From assembly GCF_900109545.1 (NCBI RefSeq), contig NZ_FOAP01000023.1:1-64000 (forward strand): a stretch of DNA of 64,000 bases. The letters run 5' to 3'. Numbering within the stretch: the stretch's first letter is position 1; each line of letters starts with the position of its first letter. The translations under genes were made by a program, and so were the position numbers. The stretch is from Stigmatella aurantiaca (GTDB lineage: Bacteria > Myxococcota > Myxococcia > Myxococcales > Myxococcaceae). Under the pieces are notes generated by a model. That model was given only the letters and a program-made list of their open reading frames with translations, did no database searches and was not told the DNA's origin. Below, piece by piece: positions 1 through 9,494 of the stretch.

Positions 1-1061
1 TCTCCGCCGTGGGTGGCCACCCAGGTGCCCCCCTGCAGGGAGCCCCAGCCGGTGCCGCCCTTGCCCACGGGGCCCCCAGCGCCGGGAGCGCCCGGAGTGC
101 CCTCGCCCCCGCTCGCCGTCTCGCACGAGATGAACCGGCCGGTGCCGGAAGGCTGACCGCCCGGACCGCCGGTACCGCCATCACCTCCGAGGGGAGGATT
201 GGGCGCCCCGGGGTCTCCATTGAACCCGGCAGTGCCCCCCAGCGTGCCGACCTTGCCTGCTCCGCCGCTGTACCCACCCCCCACACAATTGCTCTCGCCT
301 GCAATGCCAGGGACGATGCCCGGGGTGGGGCCCTCCGCGTTCCCTCCGGCGGTGCCCACACCGCCATCGAACCCCTGCGCACCCGTGGCGCCGACTTGGC
401 CCAGCGCGCCACGGCCTGCCCAGAGGGTGTCGTTGCGCAGCCGCACCGCTTGCGAGTCGAGGACATACAGGGCGATGGAGGGCGTGCCCGGCGTGGTGGG
501 CTCCGAGGAGGCGACGACCAGCCGGTCCAGGACGACGCCCGCGTCCTCCGGCAGGTTGCGCACCGTCAGGCCGACCGCGCCGCCCTGGATCCGGGTGATG
601 TTGGTGGCGTTGCGCAGCCAGTTTCCCGCGCCGTTGTAGCCGCCATGCAGCGAGACGGGCACATCGAGCACCAGGCCGGTCTCGGGGTAGGTGCCTTGGG
701 CCAGGTACAAGAAGGACGGCCGGTTCGGGCCCGTGTTGTCCCGCAGGCGCTGGAGCGCCTCGCTCAGGGTCTTCAGGGGCGCTTCCTTCGTGCCGGCTGC
801 CCCCGCAGTGCCGCTCGCCGGATCCACGAAGAGGCCGGCGGCCGCCAGGCCGTCGACGCCATCGCAGTTGGAGTCCTCGAACGTGTCGTCCGGCTCGTCG
901 GTGTCGCGGGTGGGCGTGCAGTCATAGCCCGCGTCAGGAAGCCCTTCTCCACACCGCTCCGGGTGCCGCACGCAGAACTTCTCCTCCGCGCGCTCGAAAT
1001 CAACACAGGCTCCCATCCACATCAGCAGAGATGCCAAGGCAGCGCGTCCACACGCCTTCAT
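1..1061 (-). CDS. Glycine-rich lipoprotein, C-terminus outside window
   Basis: A predicted outer-surface or periplasmic lipoprotein that runs off the left edge (about 353 residues visible). The first 19 residues form a lipoprotein signal with the lipobox LMWMGAC (Cys19). Residues 40-80 are Asp-rich with a D-x-N-C-D-G-V-D stretch like calcium-binding thrombospondin type 3 or putative metal-binding motifs. Residues about 80-215 resemble the parallel beta-helix (DUF1565/pectate-lyase-like) proteins common in myxobacteria. From about residue 220 it is collagen-like, rich in Gly with GGxG and GAPGAPG runs. ATG at 1061 overlaps the stop of the upstream gene as ATGA, with GGGAGA as ribosome site, so the two are probably co-translated. 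Specific function unknown. Confidence 0.75.
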   Translation of the reverse strand, partial: MKACGRAALASLLMWMGACVDFERAEEKFCVRHPERCGEGLPDAGYDCTPTRDTDEPDDTFEDSNCDGVDGLAAAGLFVDPASGTAGAAGTKEAPLKTLSEALQRLRDNTGPNRPSFLYLAQGTYPETGLVLDVPVSLHGGYNGAGNWLRNATNITRIQGGAVGLTVRNLPEDAGVVLDRLVVASSEPTTPGTPSIALYVLDSQAVRLRNDTLWAGRGALGQVGATGAQGFDGGVGTAGGNAEGPTPGIVPGIAGESNCVGGGYSGGAGKVGTLGGTAGFNGDPGAPNPPLGGDGGTGGPGGQPSGTGRFISCETASGGEGTPGAPGAGGPVGKGGTGWGSLQGGTWVATHGG

Positions 1062-1909
1062 TGCCATCTCCCGTAGATGACCGCGGAGGTGCCATTCGAA
1101 AATACCCCAAGCTTCGTCTCTTCGGTGGGTGACCAAAAGTACAACCCCGCTGCGATGCCCAAGCCGACCACTCCAGCCCCAAGCAGACCGGCGCCAACAC
1201 TTTGGTAGGTCTTGCCCCGTGAAGCACTGCGATGGACATCCTCCCGCGAGCTAAAGCGTTCTCCCTCCCCTTCCAGGAGCGACGCCTCTCGCCGGGACAA
1301 TATCCAGGATGCTCCCCCCGCGAGCACCAACACACCTCCCGTGATCGCAGGCGCCAGAACTTCGGCACGGCGCCAGCGGCTTCCTGCTGGCTCCGCTGTC
1401 ACGGTGGACTGTGCATCCACACTCAAGGGCGTAGGGGATTCCTTGTTCAACACTTCCGGAGCAGGCGCAACCGCGCCCTGCGTTCCAACCGGTGGAGGCT
1501 CTGGCCGAACGCCCACGGGTTCCTTGGACGCCGCGATGGCCTGCTCTCGCATGACTTCCTGACGGACCTTCTCGAAGTACGCTCCGATCTTGGGAGAGAC
1601 TTTCAAGGGCAAGGAAGCCTCTGGCTGAAGCGAGAGGGCAGCCCGGAACGCAGCAGCGGACGCATCCCAGCGGCTCATGTCCGCTAGGATGATGCCCTCA
1701 TACAGTGACAGGGCCACGTCCTCCTCCATCGTCCGGGAGAAGCGCTGCGCCCGCTCAAGCTGTTTCAAAGCCTGTTCGTACTCGAAGCTCTCGTACAGGC
1801 TGTTCACGGAGCGCAGGTAGCTCTGCAACTTGGGGTTCTCTTCGGCAAACCCCATCCATGGACTCAGCATCAGAATGAGCATCCAGACTGCCTTCTGCTG
1901 CATCCCCAT
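1058..1909 (-). CDS. Secreted TPR-like protein with two C-terminal membrane helices
   Basis: A 283-residue protein of a kind common in myxobacteria. The chosen ATG follows AGGGAGG closely; a TTG 15 nt upstream is also open. Residues 1-22 are a signal peptide (predicted cut after GFA). Residues 23-110 are helical with the spacing of tetratricopeptide repeats (alanine-rich AAFRAALSL). A Pro/Glu-rich linker (about 115-165) leads to two hydrophobic helices near residues 180-200 and 232-252. The role is unknown; TPR-like regions usually bind other proteins. Its stop overlaps the start of the downstream lipoprotein by 4 nt, so the pair may work together at the envelope. Confidence 0.75.
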   Translation of the reverse strand: MGMQQKAVWMLILMLSPWMGFAEENPKLQSYLRSVNSLYESFEYEQALKQLERAQRFSRTMEEDVALSLYEGIILADMSRWDASAAAFRAALSLQPEASLPLKVSPKIGAYFEKVRQEVMREQAIAASKEPVGVRPEPPPVGTQGAVAPAPEVLNKESPTPLSVDAQSTVTAEPAGSRWRRAEVLAPAITGGVLVLAGGASWILSRREASLLEGEGERFSSREDVHRSASRGKTYQSVGAGLLGAGVVGLGIAAGLYFWSPTEETKLGVFSNGTSAVIYGRWQ

Positions 1910-1939
1910 GACCCCTCCCTGCAAACGATCCGGCGATGG

Positions 1940-2965
1940 CTACCCCACGAGCCCCACAATCCCACGGGTGATGGCGTAGACGAGCACCGCCACCAGCGCC
2001 GCCGCGGGGATGGTGAACACCCAGGCCCAGATGATGCGCCCGGCCGTGCCCCAGCGCACCGCCTGCCAGCCCTTGGTCGTTCCCACGCCCACGATGGCCC
2101 CGGTGATGGTGTGCGTCGTGGACACCGGAATGCCCAGCTTCGCCAGCGCGATGATGGTGACGCCGCCGCCCGTCTCCGCGCAGAAGCCGCCAATCGGCGC
2201 CAGCTTCGTCAGGCTGTGGCCCATCGTCCGGACGATGCGCCAGCCGCCGAAGAACGTCCCCAGCGCGATGGCCGTGTGGCACGAGATGATCATCCACCAG
2301 TCGATGTGGAACGGCCGGTCCTTCCAGATGGTGCCGAAGAGCACCACCGCGATGATGCCCATCACCTTCTGCGCATCGTTCGTGCCGTGGCTGTACGAGA
2401 AGATGGCCGACGAGACGAGCTGCAGCCGCCGGAACCACGAGTCCACCTTCATTGGCATCTGCTTGCGCACCGTCCAGATGCTCCCCAGCATCATCGCCGT
2501 GCCCAGCACCAGGCCCAGGAGCGGCGAGAGCACGATGAACGCGGCGATCTTCGCGATGCCCGAGCCCACCAACCCCTTGAACCCCAGCACCGGCACCGTG
2601 GCGCCGATCATCCCGCCGGCCAGTGCGTGCGAGGACGAGGACGGCAGGCCCCACCACCACGTCAGCAGATTCCACACGATGGCGCCCATCAGCGCCGAGA
2701 AGATGACCATCAGCACCGCGTGGGGCCCGGCGGCCTTCAGCATCTCGAAGTCGATGATGCCCTTGCCCACGGTGTTGGCCACCTGCACGCCCCCACCGAA
2801 CGCCGCGATGAAGTTGAAGAACGCGGCCCAGGCCACCGCCAGGTTCGGCGACAGCACGCGCGTGGACACCACCGTCGCGATGGAGTTCGCCGCGTCGTGA
2901 AAGCCGTTGATGAAGTCGAAGATGAGCGCGACCGCGACGATCGCGATGACAGCGAAGAGCAGCAT
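1940..2965 (-). CDS. pit: Low-affinity inorganic phosphate transporter, PiT family
   Basis: A 341-residue integral membrane protein that would import phosphate with a cation. Residues about 17-29 (DFINGFHDAANSI) are the PiT family signature, and the second half repeats it (FSYSHGTNDAQKVMG near 150-164), reflecting the inverted duplicated halves typical of the family. About ten hydrophobic helices are visible. It starts one base after the stop of the DUF47 gene, so the two are one transcription unit, DUF47 first. The DUF47-PiT pairing is widespread in bacteria and supports phosphate uptake. Confidence 0.93.
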   Translation of the reverse strand: MLLFAVIAIVAVALIFDFINGFHDAANSIATVVSTRVLSPNLAVAWAAFFNFIAAFGGGVQVANTVGKGIIDFEMLKAAGPHAVLMVIFSALMGAIVWNLLTWWWGLPSSSSHALAGGMIGATVPVLGFKGLVGSGIAKIAAFIVLSPLLGLVLGTAMMLGSIWTVRKQMPMKVDSWFRRLQLVSSAIFSYSHGTNDAQKVMGIIAVVLFGTIWKDRPFHIDWWMIISCHTAIALGTFFGGWRIVRTMGHSLTKLAPIGGFCAETGGGVTIIALAKLGIPVSTTHTITGAIVGVGTTKGWQAVRWGTAGRIIWAWVFTIPAAALVAVLVYAITRGIVGLVG

Positions 2966-2966
2966 T

Positions 2967-3593
2967 TCAGGAGTGCTCCAGGACCACGCCTTCGATGACG
3001 TTCGCGACGCCGTTGCACTTGTCGGTGGCGGTCTCGATCAAGTCGTAGACTTCCTTCCACTTGATGATCGTCAGCGTGTCCAGGCCGCTCTTGAAGAGCC
3101 GGCTCATGCCCGCGCGCAGCGCCTCGTCCGTCTGGGTCTCCAGCCGCTTGATGTCCTTGCACCCGGCGAGGATCTGCTCCGGCTTCTTGATGAGCCGCAG
3201 CGCCGCCACCACTTCCTGGACCTTCTCGGCGCTCAGCACCAGCAGCCGCGCCAGCTCGGCGGCATCCGGCTGGCTCGTCTCGATCTCGTAGTAGTGCAGC
3301 CGGGCCGCCGCCGCGTTGGTGAGATCCAACACGTCGTCGATGCGGGAGAGCAGCGTGTGGATCTGCGCCCGGTCGAACGGGGTGATGAACTCCTTGTGCA
3401 GGCGGTTGAAGGCCGCGTGCGTCACGTCGTCGCCCCGGTGCTCCACCTCGCGGAGGGCCTGGACCCGGGCGGCCACGTCCCGGTAGTCCGTCAGCAGGGC
3501 GTGCAGCATCTTCGCCCCTTCCACCGTCACGGCACACTGCGCGTCGAAGGCGTCGAAGAACTCATCGGACTTGGGCATCAGCCTCTTGAGCAT
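2967..3593 (-). CDS. DUF47 family PiT accessory protein (PhoU-like)
   Basis: A 208-residue all-helical cytoplasmic protein of the DUF47 family (PF01865), distantly related to PhoU. It starts MLKRLMPKSDEFF, the usual N-terminus of the family, and shows the charged heptad helices HRGDDVTHAAFNRLHKEF and FDRAQIHTLLSRIDDVLD typical of it. It lies directly before the PiT phosphate transporter with no gap, and proteins of this family are thought to control or support PiT activity. No PhoR/PhoB genes lie nearby and no Pho box was recognised upstream. Confidence 0.9.
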   Translation of the reverse strand: MLKRLMPKSDEFFDAFDAQCAVTVEGAKMLHALLTDYRDVAARVQALREVEHRGDDVTHAAFNRLHKEFITPFDRAQIHTLLSRIDDVLDLTNAAAARLHYYEIETSQPDAAELARLLVLSAEKVQEVVAALRLIKKPEQILAGCKDIKRLETQTDEALRAGMSRLFKSGLDTLTIIKWKEVYDLIETATDKCNGVANVIEGVVLEHS

Positions 3594-3882
3594 CGTGTCT
3601 CCTGGGCACCCGCCTGCGCGGGCACGGAAGTGCGGCGCGAGGTTGTGACACGCACGTGACCCTCGCGTTGCGGGGCCGTCACTACTCCACCTGTCGAGAA
3701 TCGCCAGCCCTCAGTGCAAAAGGCTGATTTTTCAGCGGAAAACGGCACGAGCCACCTGGCTGGCAGCCGGAAAGGCCGCGAACCCGGTGGCCCGGCGCCA
3801 ACCAAGGAGGTTTGGCGGGGGCTGGGCCCACACCACCGCCCTTGCTCTCTATCGATATAAGGGGGGGGAACTGGAGGGCCCC

Positions 3883-4818
3883 ATGGCGACGCGCTTCAAG
3901 AACCTCGATGGCAGTGAGCCACACGGCTTTGGCACCATCTTCAAGTGGGCCGTGGCGGACAAGCTCGCGGGCCGGCGGCGCAAGTCTCCGGACCGGGCCG
4001 CCGTGCCCCGCGTCGAGCCGGACCTCGCCGCGCTGGCCACCCCTCCGGCCCCGGGCGAGGGCGCCCGGCTGACGTGGCTCGGCCACGCGAGCTGGCTGGT
4101 GCAGCTCGACGGGGTCTCCCTGCTCGTGGATCCGGTGTTCAGCGAGAGCCTCCACCACGTCGTCCACCGCAACGTGCCCCCGGGAGTCCCCCCCGGGAAG
4201 CTGCCGCCCATCACCGCCAGCCTCGTCTCCCACAACCACTACGATCACCTGGATCTGCCCTCGCTGCGGCAGGTGGGCGCCCCCATCGTCACCGGGCTGG
4301 GGCATGCCCCCATCTTCCAGGGCGCGCGGCTGCCGTGCACGGAGCTGGACTGGTGGGGCTCGACGCGGGTGGGCCCCGTCACCGTCCACTATGTCCCCTC
4401 GCAGCACTGGAGCCGCCGGTCCCTGGCGGACGCCAACCGCATGCTCTGGGGCGGCTTCGTCATCGAGGGCTCCAGCGCCCGGCTCTACCACTCGGGGGAC
4501 ACCGCCTACTTCGAGGGCTTCCGGGAGATTGGCCGCCGCTACCCGGGCATCGACGCGGCCATGCTGCCCATTGGCGCGTATGACCCGGCGTGGTTCATGA
4601 GCAAGCAGCACATGAACCCCGAGGAGGCGGTGCAGGCCTTCGAGGACCTGGGCGCCGCGCGCTTCCTCGCCATGCACTGGGGCACCTTCAAGCTGACGGA
4701 CGAGCCGCTCGACGAGCCCCCCCAGCGCCTGGACACGGAGTGGACGCGCCGCCAGTGGCCGCGCGAGAAGCTGCACGTGCTCGCCGTGGGCGAGAGCCTC
4801 ACCGTTCGTCACGGTTGA
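3883..4818 (+). CDS. Metallo-beta-lactamase-fold hydrolase (NAPE-PLD/YtnP-like)
   Basis: A 311-residue zinc hydrolase of the beta-lactamase_B_2 type. The HxHxDH metal motif is HNHYDH at residues 117-122, with further ligands at His203/Asp206 (HSGDTAYF) and His265 (HWGTFK). The closest known relatives are bacterial proteins resembling N-acyl-phosphatidylethanolamine phospholipase D, so the substrate may be a phospholipid derivative, but this is inference. ATG 3883 is preferred over upstream starts because GGAGGG sits just before it and the conserved MATRFKNLDG beginning starts there. It stands 34 bases upstream of the M14 peptidase gene on the same strand. Confidence 0.85.
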   Translation: MATRFKNLDGSEPHGFGTIFKWAVADKLAGRRRKSPDRAAVPRVEPDLAALATPPAPGEGARLTWLGHASWLVQLDGVSLLVDPVFSESLHHVVHRNVPPGVPPGKLPPITASLVSHNHYDHLDLPSLRQVGAPIVTGLGHAPIFQGARLPCTELDWWGSTRVGPVTVHYVPSQHWSRRSLADANRMLWGGFVIEGSSARLYHSGDTAYFEGFREIGRRYPGIDAAMLPIGAYDPAWFMSKQHMNPEEAVQAFEDLGAARFLAMHWGTFKLTDEPLDEPPQRLDTEWTRRQWPREKLHVLAVGESLTVRHG

Positions 4819-4852
4819 GCCCGGCCGGAGGCTGTGGTTTGGGAGCACTCCC

Positions 4853-6610
4853 ATGCTCCTTCCCCTGCTCCTTGCCACCGCGCTCTCCCAGGCCCCGCTC
4901 ACCACCGCCGCCGAGCGCAGCCAGTGGACCCGCACCGGCCGCTATGACGAAGTGGAGAGCCTCTGCCGCGCCTTCCCCAAGGCCTTCCCCGGCAAGGTGC
5001 GCTGCGAGACCTTCGGCACCACCCCGGAGGGCAGGCCCCTGCTGGCGCTCGTGGCCAGCGCGGACGGCACCCTCACCCCCTCGGCCGCCGCGAAGAAGAA
5101 CCGGCCCGTCTTCTTCTTCCAGGGCGGCATCCACGCCGGCGAAATCGACGGCAAGGACGCGGGCTTCTGGCTGCTGCGCGACGTGCTCGCGGGCAAGGCC
5201 CTGCCGGGGGTGCTCCTGCAGGTGACGGCCGTCTTCGTCCCCGTCTTCAACGTGGATGGCCACGAGCGCTTCGGCCCCAACCAGCGCCCCAACCAGGTGG
5301 GCCCCGAGGAGATGGGCTGGCGCGTCACCGCGCAGAACCTCAACCTCAACCGGGACTACGTGAAGGCGGACGCGCCGGAGATGACCGCCCTGCTCACCTT
5401 CCTCCAGACGTGGGATCCGGTGCTCTACGCGGACCTCCACGTCACCGACGGCGCCCAGTTCCAGCCTGACGTCTCCTTGGGCCTGGAGCCCCAGAAGGGC
5501 CACGCCGCCGCGATGCGCCCGGCCGGCCAGAAGATGATCTCCGAGCTCCTCTCGGTGCTGAAGGACCAGGGCCACCTGCCGCTGCCCTTCTACCCCTCCT
5601 TCAACGCGTCCGATGATCCGATGTCCGGCTTCAGCTACGGCATCTCCTCGCCGCGCTTCAGCCACAACTACTGGGCCGCCCAGCGCCGCTTCGGCGTGCT
5701 GGTGGAGACCCACTCGTGGAAGCCCTACGCGCACCGCGTGAAGACGACGCGCGACGTGCTGGAGGCCATGCTGCGGCTCGTCGCCCGGGATGGGGCCGCG
5801 CTGCGCGCCGCCGCGAAGGCCGCCGCCGCCGAGGCCGAGGCCGGGCAGGTGAAGGAGGTGGTGCTCATCTGGAAGACCACCGAGAAGAACCACCCCATCG
5901 AGTTCCCCGGCTATGCCTACACCCGGGAGACCTCGCCGCTGTTCCAGATTCCAGTGGTGCAGTACGACGCCACGAAGCCCCAGGTCTGGACGATTCCCTA
6001 CTTCGACGAGGTGCGCCCGGGCCTCACCGTCCCCCTGCCCGCGGGCGGGTATCTGATCCCCGCGGCGCATGCGGCGTGGGTGGCCGTGAAGCTCCGTGCC
6101 CACGGCCTGCGCTTCCAGCGCCTGGAGCGCGCGGTGCCCTCCGCCGAGGTGGAGGTGTTCCGCGCCACCGAAATTCAGCGCCGGCCGCAGACCTTCGAGG
6201 GCCGCGCGGTCCTCTCCGTCCAGGGCGAGTGGAAGCCGGGCACCCAGCCCCTGCCCGCAGGCACGCTCTATGTGCCGGTGGCCCAGCGCGGCGTGGAGGT
6301 GCTGGCCCACCTGCTGGAGCCGCTCGCCCCGGACTCGCTGCTCACCTGGGGCTTCTTCAACGCCCACTTCGAGCAAAAGGAATACATCGAGGAGTACGTG
6401 CTGGAGCCCTACGCCCGGGAGCTGCTCGCGAAGGACGCCACCGTGAAGGCCGCCTGGGAGCAGCGCTTGAAGGATCCCGCCTTCGCGGCGGATCCCCAGG
6501 CCCGGATCCAGTTCTTCGCCGGGCGCCACCCCTCCCACGACGTCCGCTTCAACCTCTACCCCGTGTTCCGCACCGCCACGCCCCCGCCGGGCTTGCGCCC
6601 CGTGAAGTAG
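4853..6610 (+). CDS. Secreted M14 family zinc carboxypeptidase
   Basis: A 585-residue peptidase with a signal peptide (residues 1-20) and an M14 catalytic domain at about 25-320. Zinc ligands are His94 and Glu97 (HAGE) and His196 (DLHVTDG); NLNRDYVK is the substrate-binding motif and Glu285 (LVETHSW) the likely general base. The HAGEIDGKDAGFW and NRDYVK patterns fit a bacterial M14 subgroup longer than classical carboxypeptidase A. The C-terminal 250 residues are a separate region with no family recognised. Probably acts outside the cytoplasm in peptide scavenging or wall peptide trimming, which is inference. Confidence 0.88.
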   Translation: MLLPLLLATALSQAPLTTAAERSQWTRTGRYDEVESLCRAFPKAFPGKVRCETFGTTPEGRPLLALVASADGTLTPSAAAKKNRPVFFFQGGIHAGEIDGKDAGFWLLRDVLAGKALPGVLLQVTAVFVPVFNVDGHERFGPNQRPNQVGPEEMGWRVTAQNLNLNRDYVKADAPEMTALLTFLQTWDPVLYADLHVTDGAQFQPDVSLGLEPQKGHAAAMRPAGQKMISELLSVLKDQGHLPLPFYPSFNASDDPMSGFSYGISSPRFSHNYWAAQRRFGVLVETHSWKPYAHRVKTTRDVLEAMLRLVARDGAALRAAAKAAAAEAEAGQVKEVVLIWKTTEKNHPIEFPGYAYTRETSPLFQIPVVQYDATKPQVWTIPYFDEVRPGLTVPLPAGGYLIPAAHAAWVAVKLRAHGLRFQRLERAVPSAEVEVFRATEIQRRPQTFEGRAVLSVQGEWKPGTQPLPAGTLYVPVAQRGVEVLAHLLEPLAPDSLLTWGFFNAHFEQKEYIEEYVLEPYARELLAKDATVKAAWEQRLKDPAFAADPQARIQFFAGRHPSHDVRFNLYPVFRTATPPPGLRPVK

Positions 6611-6745
6611 GGCCGCCGGAGGGCACTGGCACAACGTGCTACAGCCGTCAGAGGGGGGGCGGGACGCTCACTCCCTGACGGGTGAAAAACAACTTTCTTG
6701 CCTGAGATGTGGAGGACGCAACCGCCTCGGGTATGTTCCCGCAGC

Positions 6746-7786
6746 GTGCCAACCTTCAGTCTCGCAGCGTTGTGGAACGCCTCCGCCATCCCCGGCCATG
6801 TGGCCGGGATCGTGGAAGCCATCGAGGAGCTGTTGCCCTCGACGCAGCCCGTCGCCATCACCGTGGCGTTGCGTGAGAACGAAGCCCACCTCGAGCTCAA
6901 GCTGGAGATGACCACCTTCCCCCGGCTCGAGATGGACCGGTTCTCGTGGGAGATCAAGGCGAGCAAGGGAACCCTCGTGGAGCTGTGGCGCCTGCCCAAG
7001 GCCGAGCGCGACGCGTTCCGGGCCGCCGCCTTCTCCGGCAACGTCATCACCGCCCCCGACTACTTCACCGCGGCGCGCACCCTCCAGGAGCACCTGGAGG
7101 CCATCATCGCCCGCGGCCGGCGCCCCGTGCAGGTGGTCATCCCGCCTTCCGCCCAGCGGGCCCCGGCGCAGGCCCAGGTGGCCGATGAGCCGCTCGCGGA
7201 GGCGGTGGACGAGCCGCTCGTTCCCAGCGAGGACGTGGAGGAGGAGCCCCTCGAGCCCATCGAGGAGCTCGAAGAAGAGCCCCTCGAGCCCATCGAGGAG
7301 GCCGCCGACGAGCCCATCGAGGCCATCGAAGAACCCCTCGACGAGCCCATCGAGGCCATCGAAGAACCCCTCGACGAGCCCATCGACGCGCCGCTGGACG
7401 AGCCCATCGCCGCCGCGCAGCCGGTGGACGCCGGGCCCGCCCCGGTCACCGAGCCACCCGCGGGCCCCGAGCTGCGCCGCGCCCACCGCTTCCCCGTCAT
7501 GCTGGAGATGGAGTTCCGCTCGGAGCTGGACTTCGTCCGGGAGCACGCCACGAACATCTCCAACGGCGGGCTCTTCGTGCGCACCGCCCACCGGCCGCCC
7601 ATCGACAGCATCGTCAAGGTGGACGTGAAGCTGCCCAACGGATCGAGCCTCCAGGGAGAGGCCATCGTGGTCCACCTGGTGGATGACCCCTACAAGGGCG
7701 GGGTGGGCCTGGCGTTCCTCAACGACGATCCCACCTTCGCGACGACGCTGGACGACTACCTGGCGAGCCTCGCGGGGCCGGTCTAA
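6746..7786 (+). CDS. PilZ domain protein with acidic repeat linker
   Basis: A protein of about 346 residues. The C-terminal 105 residues are a PilZ domain of the Myxococcus paralogue type, with RRAHRFPV at the start, NISNGGLFVRT in the middle and a GVGLAFL end; such domains often bind cyclic-di-GMP through RxxxR and (D/N)xSxxG motifs, here RRAHR and NISNGG. The N-terminal 130 residues form a second domain (EAIEELLPSTQPVAITVALREN) of unknown function. Between them lies a roughly 85-residue Glu/Asp/Pro linker of repeated EEPLEPIEE and DEPIEAIEE units, encoded partly by a 33-bp tandem repeat. The start is uncertain: GTG 6746 is used, but an ATG at 6707 is also in frame. Confidence 0.8.
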   Translation: MPTFSLAALWNASAIPGHVAGIVEAIEELLPSTQPVAITVALRENEAHLELKLEMTTFPRLEMDRFSWEIKASKGTLVELWRLPKAERDAFRAAAFSGNVITAPDYFTAARTLQEHLEAIIARGRRPVQVVIPPSAQRAPAQAQVADEPLAEAVDEPLVPSEDVEEEPLEPIEELEEEPLEPIEEAADEPIEAIEEPLDEPIEAIEEPLDEPIDAPLDEPIAAAQPVDAGPAPVTEPPAGPELRRAHRFPVMLEMEFRSELDFVREHATNISNGGLFVRTAHRPPIDSIVKVDVKLPNGSSLQGEAIVVHLVDDPYKGGVGLAFLNDDPTFATTLDDYLASLAGPV

Positions 7787-7939
7787 GCCATCAGCGTCGA
7801 GGCGCCCACCCAGGCCGCCTGAGCAGCAAGGGGCCAGGAACACCTCCTTCCCGGCCAATTGACCTGCCCCACACCCCACGTAAAAAATCACGAGAATGCC
7901 TTTCGGCATCACGTCGATTTCACGGGGGTTAGACACGGC

Positions 7940-9469
7940 ATGGCTGAGTATCGGATTCGTGCAGGAGACACGCTGTCCTCTATCGCCCGGCAGCACAAGG
8001 TCGGCGTGAACGAATTGGCCCAGGCCAATCACATCCGGAATCCGAACAAGATCCTCGTGGGAGACACGCTGAAGCTCCCCGGCGGACGCCCGCCTTCGTC
8101 CGGCAACACCACCGCCACGCCGTCTCTGCACCGGCCACGGCCCGCCCCGATCAACACCGCGGATGTCTTCGAAGCGCCCCCCTCGCGGCCCGCCACGTCC
8201 ACGGGCCCCTTCCGGGACGAGAAGACCGGCCGCACCTTCAAGAACTCCAACGGCTATCCCCTCTACGCGCAAGGGGATGCCGAGTGGGGGGCCAAACAGA
8301 TCGGCACCAAGACCGGGCCTCGCGACAACATGACCAACTTTGGCTGCGCCGTGTCCTCAGTGGCCATGGCGATCAGTGGCATCACCGGACGCACAGTGAC
8401 CCCCGGGGAACTCGACGCGCACATGAAGCAGAAGGGCGCGATGACCAACAACGCCATTGGCACCTGGGGCGCCGCCGGGAGCGTGGACGGCTTGGGTGTT
8501 CAGGTGACCCGTCAGCCGGCCGGGAAGTTCGGAGCCGACCGGATTGACCAGGAGCTGGCCCAGGGCAAGCCCGTGGCGGTGGGCGTGGACTACAAGACGG
8601 GCTCGGGAGCCAACCGCAGGCTTGTCCACGACGGTAAGACGGACCACTGGATCCTCATCACCGGCAAGAGCGCTGATGGGAAGAGCTACCTCGCCAACGA
8701 CCCTGCCACGGGCAATGCCATAACCCTGCGCAAGGAAGGCAACCGGCTGGTGGCCAATGCTCTCGACAAGGACTACCAGACCACGGGAGACGCCACCACG
8801 TTCGGCCAGGGCCCGGGCAAGACTGCACCCATCCCCGCCCCTGTCTCCCAGCGGCCTCTAGCGCCCGTGGCCAACTCGGGCGTCCAGACCCTTGCAGGCG
8901 TGGGCGCCAATGGCTTCAAGAGCGTCGAGCCGGCGGACTTCCGCCACGGCGGAGTGCAGTCACAGGCGGCCATCGTGATCGGCACCGCCGAGGGCAACCG
9001 CACGCCCAAGGGCGGCGTGCGCGACAGCTACCATGGGCACTCGGATCCAGCGAACAACAAGACCAACATCGGCTCCTTCTCCGTACAGGGCAGCAAGGCA
9101 GCGCGGGCGAATGGAGATCCGGCGCGCGCGGATGCGCTCCAGCTCGCCGAGCTCGCCTCCGTGACGCCGAAGTTCGAGACGGCGGCGCGCGCGGCGGGCC
9201 TGGATCCCCGCAACTCGCTGCTGCTCGCGAGCTACTACGACATGCAGACGCAGTCGCCCGCCACGGCTGCCGCGTTCCTGCGCGAGCTGCCCGGCTTGGC
9301 CAGCAAGGGCGTGACGGCGGAGACATTGATCCAGGCCCGGGTCCACGCCTTCCAGAACAACGGGAAGACCGGCGGCTGGCACGACACCCCCGGGAAGGTC
9401 GAGCCCGACGCCCGTCGACGGACGCTCGCACTCGTGGACGCCCTGCGCGCGCAGGGATTCGCCAACTGA
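7940..9469 (+). CDS. LysM protein with C39-like cysteine peptidase domain and C-terminal lysozyme-like domain
   Basis: A 509-residue modular protein. Residues 1-49 are a LysM peptidoglycan-binding domain (AGDTLSSIARQHKVG). Residues about 95-285 look like a papain-fold Peptidase_C39_2 domain with Cys136 (FGCAVSSVAMA), His236 (DHWILITG) and a following ANDPATG. Residues about 330-509 are a third, helical domain starting IGTAEGNRTPKG, possibly glycan-hydrolysing, but unassigned. There is no obvious signal peptide, so it may leave the cell through a non-Sec route or be released by lysis. The upstream in-frame extension looks non-coding; ATG 7940 begins the LysM domain exactly. Confidence 0.82.
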   Translation: MAEYRIRAGDTLSSIARQHKVGVNELAQANHIRNPNKILVGDTLKLPGGRPPSSGNTTATPSLHRPRPAPINTADVFEAPPSRPATSTGPFRDEKTGRTFKNSNGYPLYAQGDAEWGAKQIGTKTGPRDNMTNFGCAVSSVAMAISGITGRTVTPGELDAHMKQKGAMTNNAIGTWGAAGSVDGLGVQVTRQPAGKFGADRIDQELAQGKPVAVGVDYKTGSGANRRLVHDGKTDHWILITGKSADGKSYLANDPATGNAITLRKEGNRLVANALDKDYQTTGDATTFGQGPGKTAPIPAPVSQRPLAPVANSGVQTLAGVGANGFKSVEPADFRHGGVQSQAAIVIGTAEGNRTPKGGVRDSYHGHSDPANNKTNIGSFSVQGSKAARANGDPARADALQLAELASVTPKFETAARAAGLDPRNSLLLASYYDMQTQSPATAAAFLRELPGLASKGVTAETLIQARVHAFQNNGKTGGWHDTPGKVEPDARRRTLALVDALRAQGFAN

Positions 9470-9494
9470 CGCGCCGCTCGGCGGCCCTGCCGGC

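Noticed and set aside
4799..6634. A 611-codon minus-strand frame opposite the M14 peptidase
   Set aside because: Composition shadow; the plus-strand protein has the full M14 active site.
6623..6645. A TGGCAC-n-GC string resembling a sigma-54 promoter before the PilZ gene
   Set aside because: The spacing between GG and GC is 8 bases, not the required 10.
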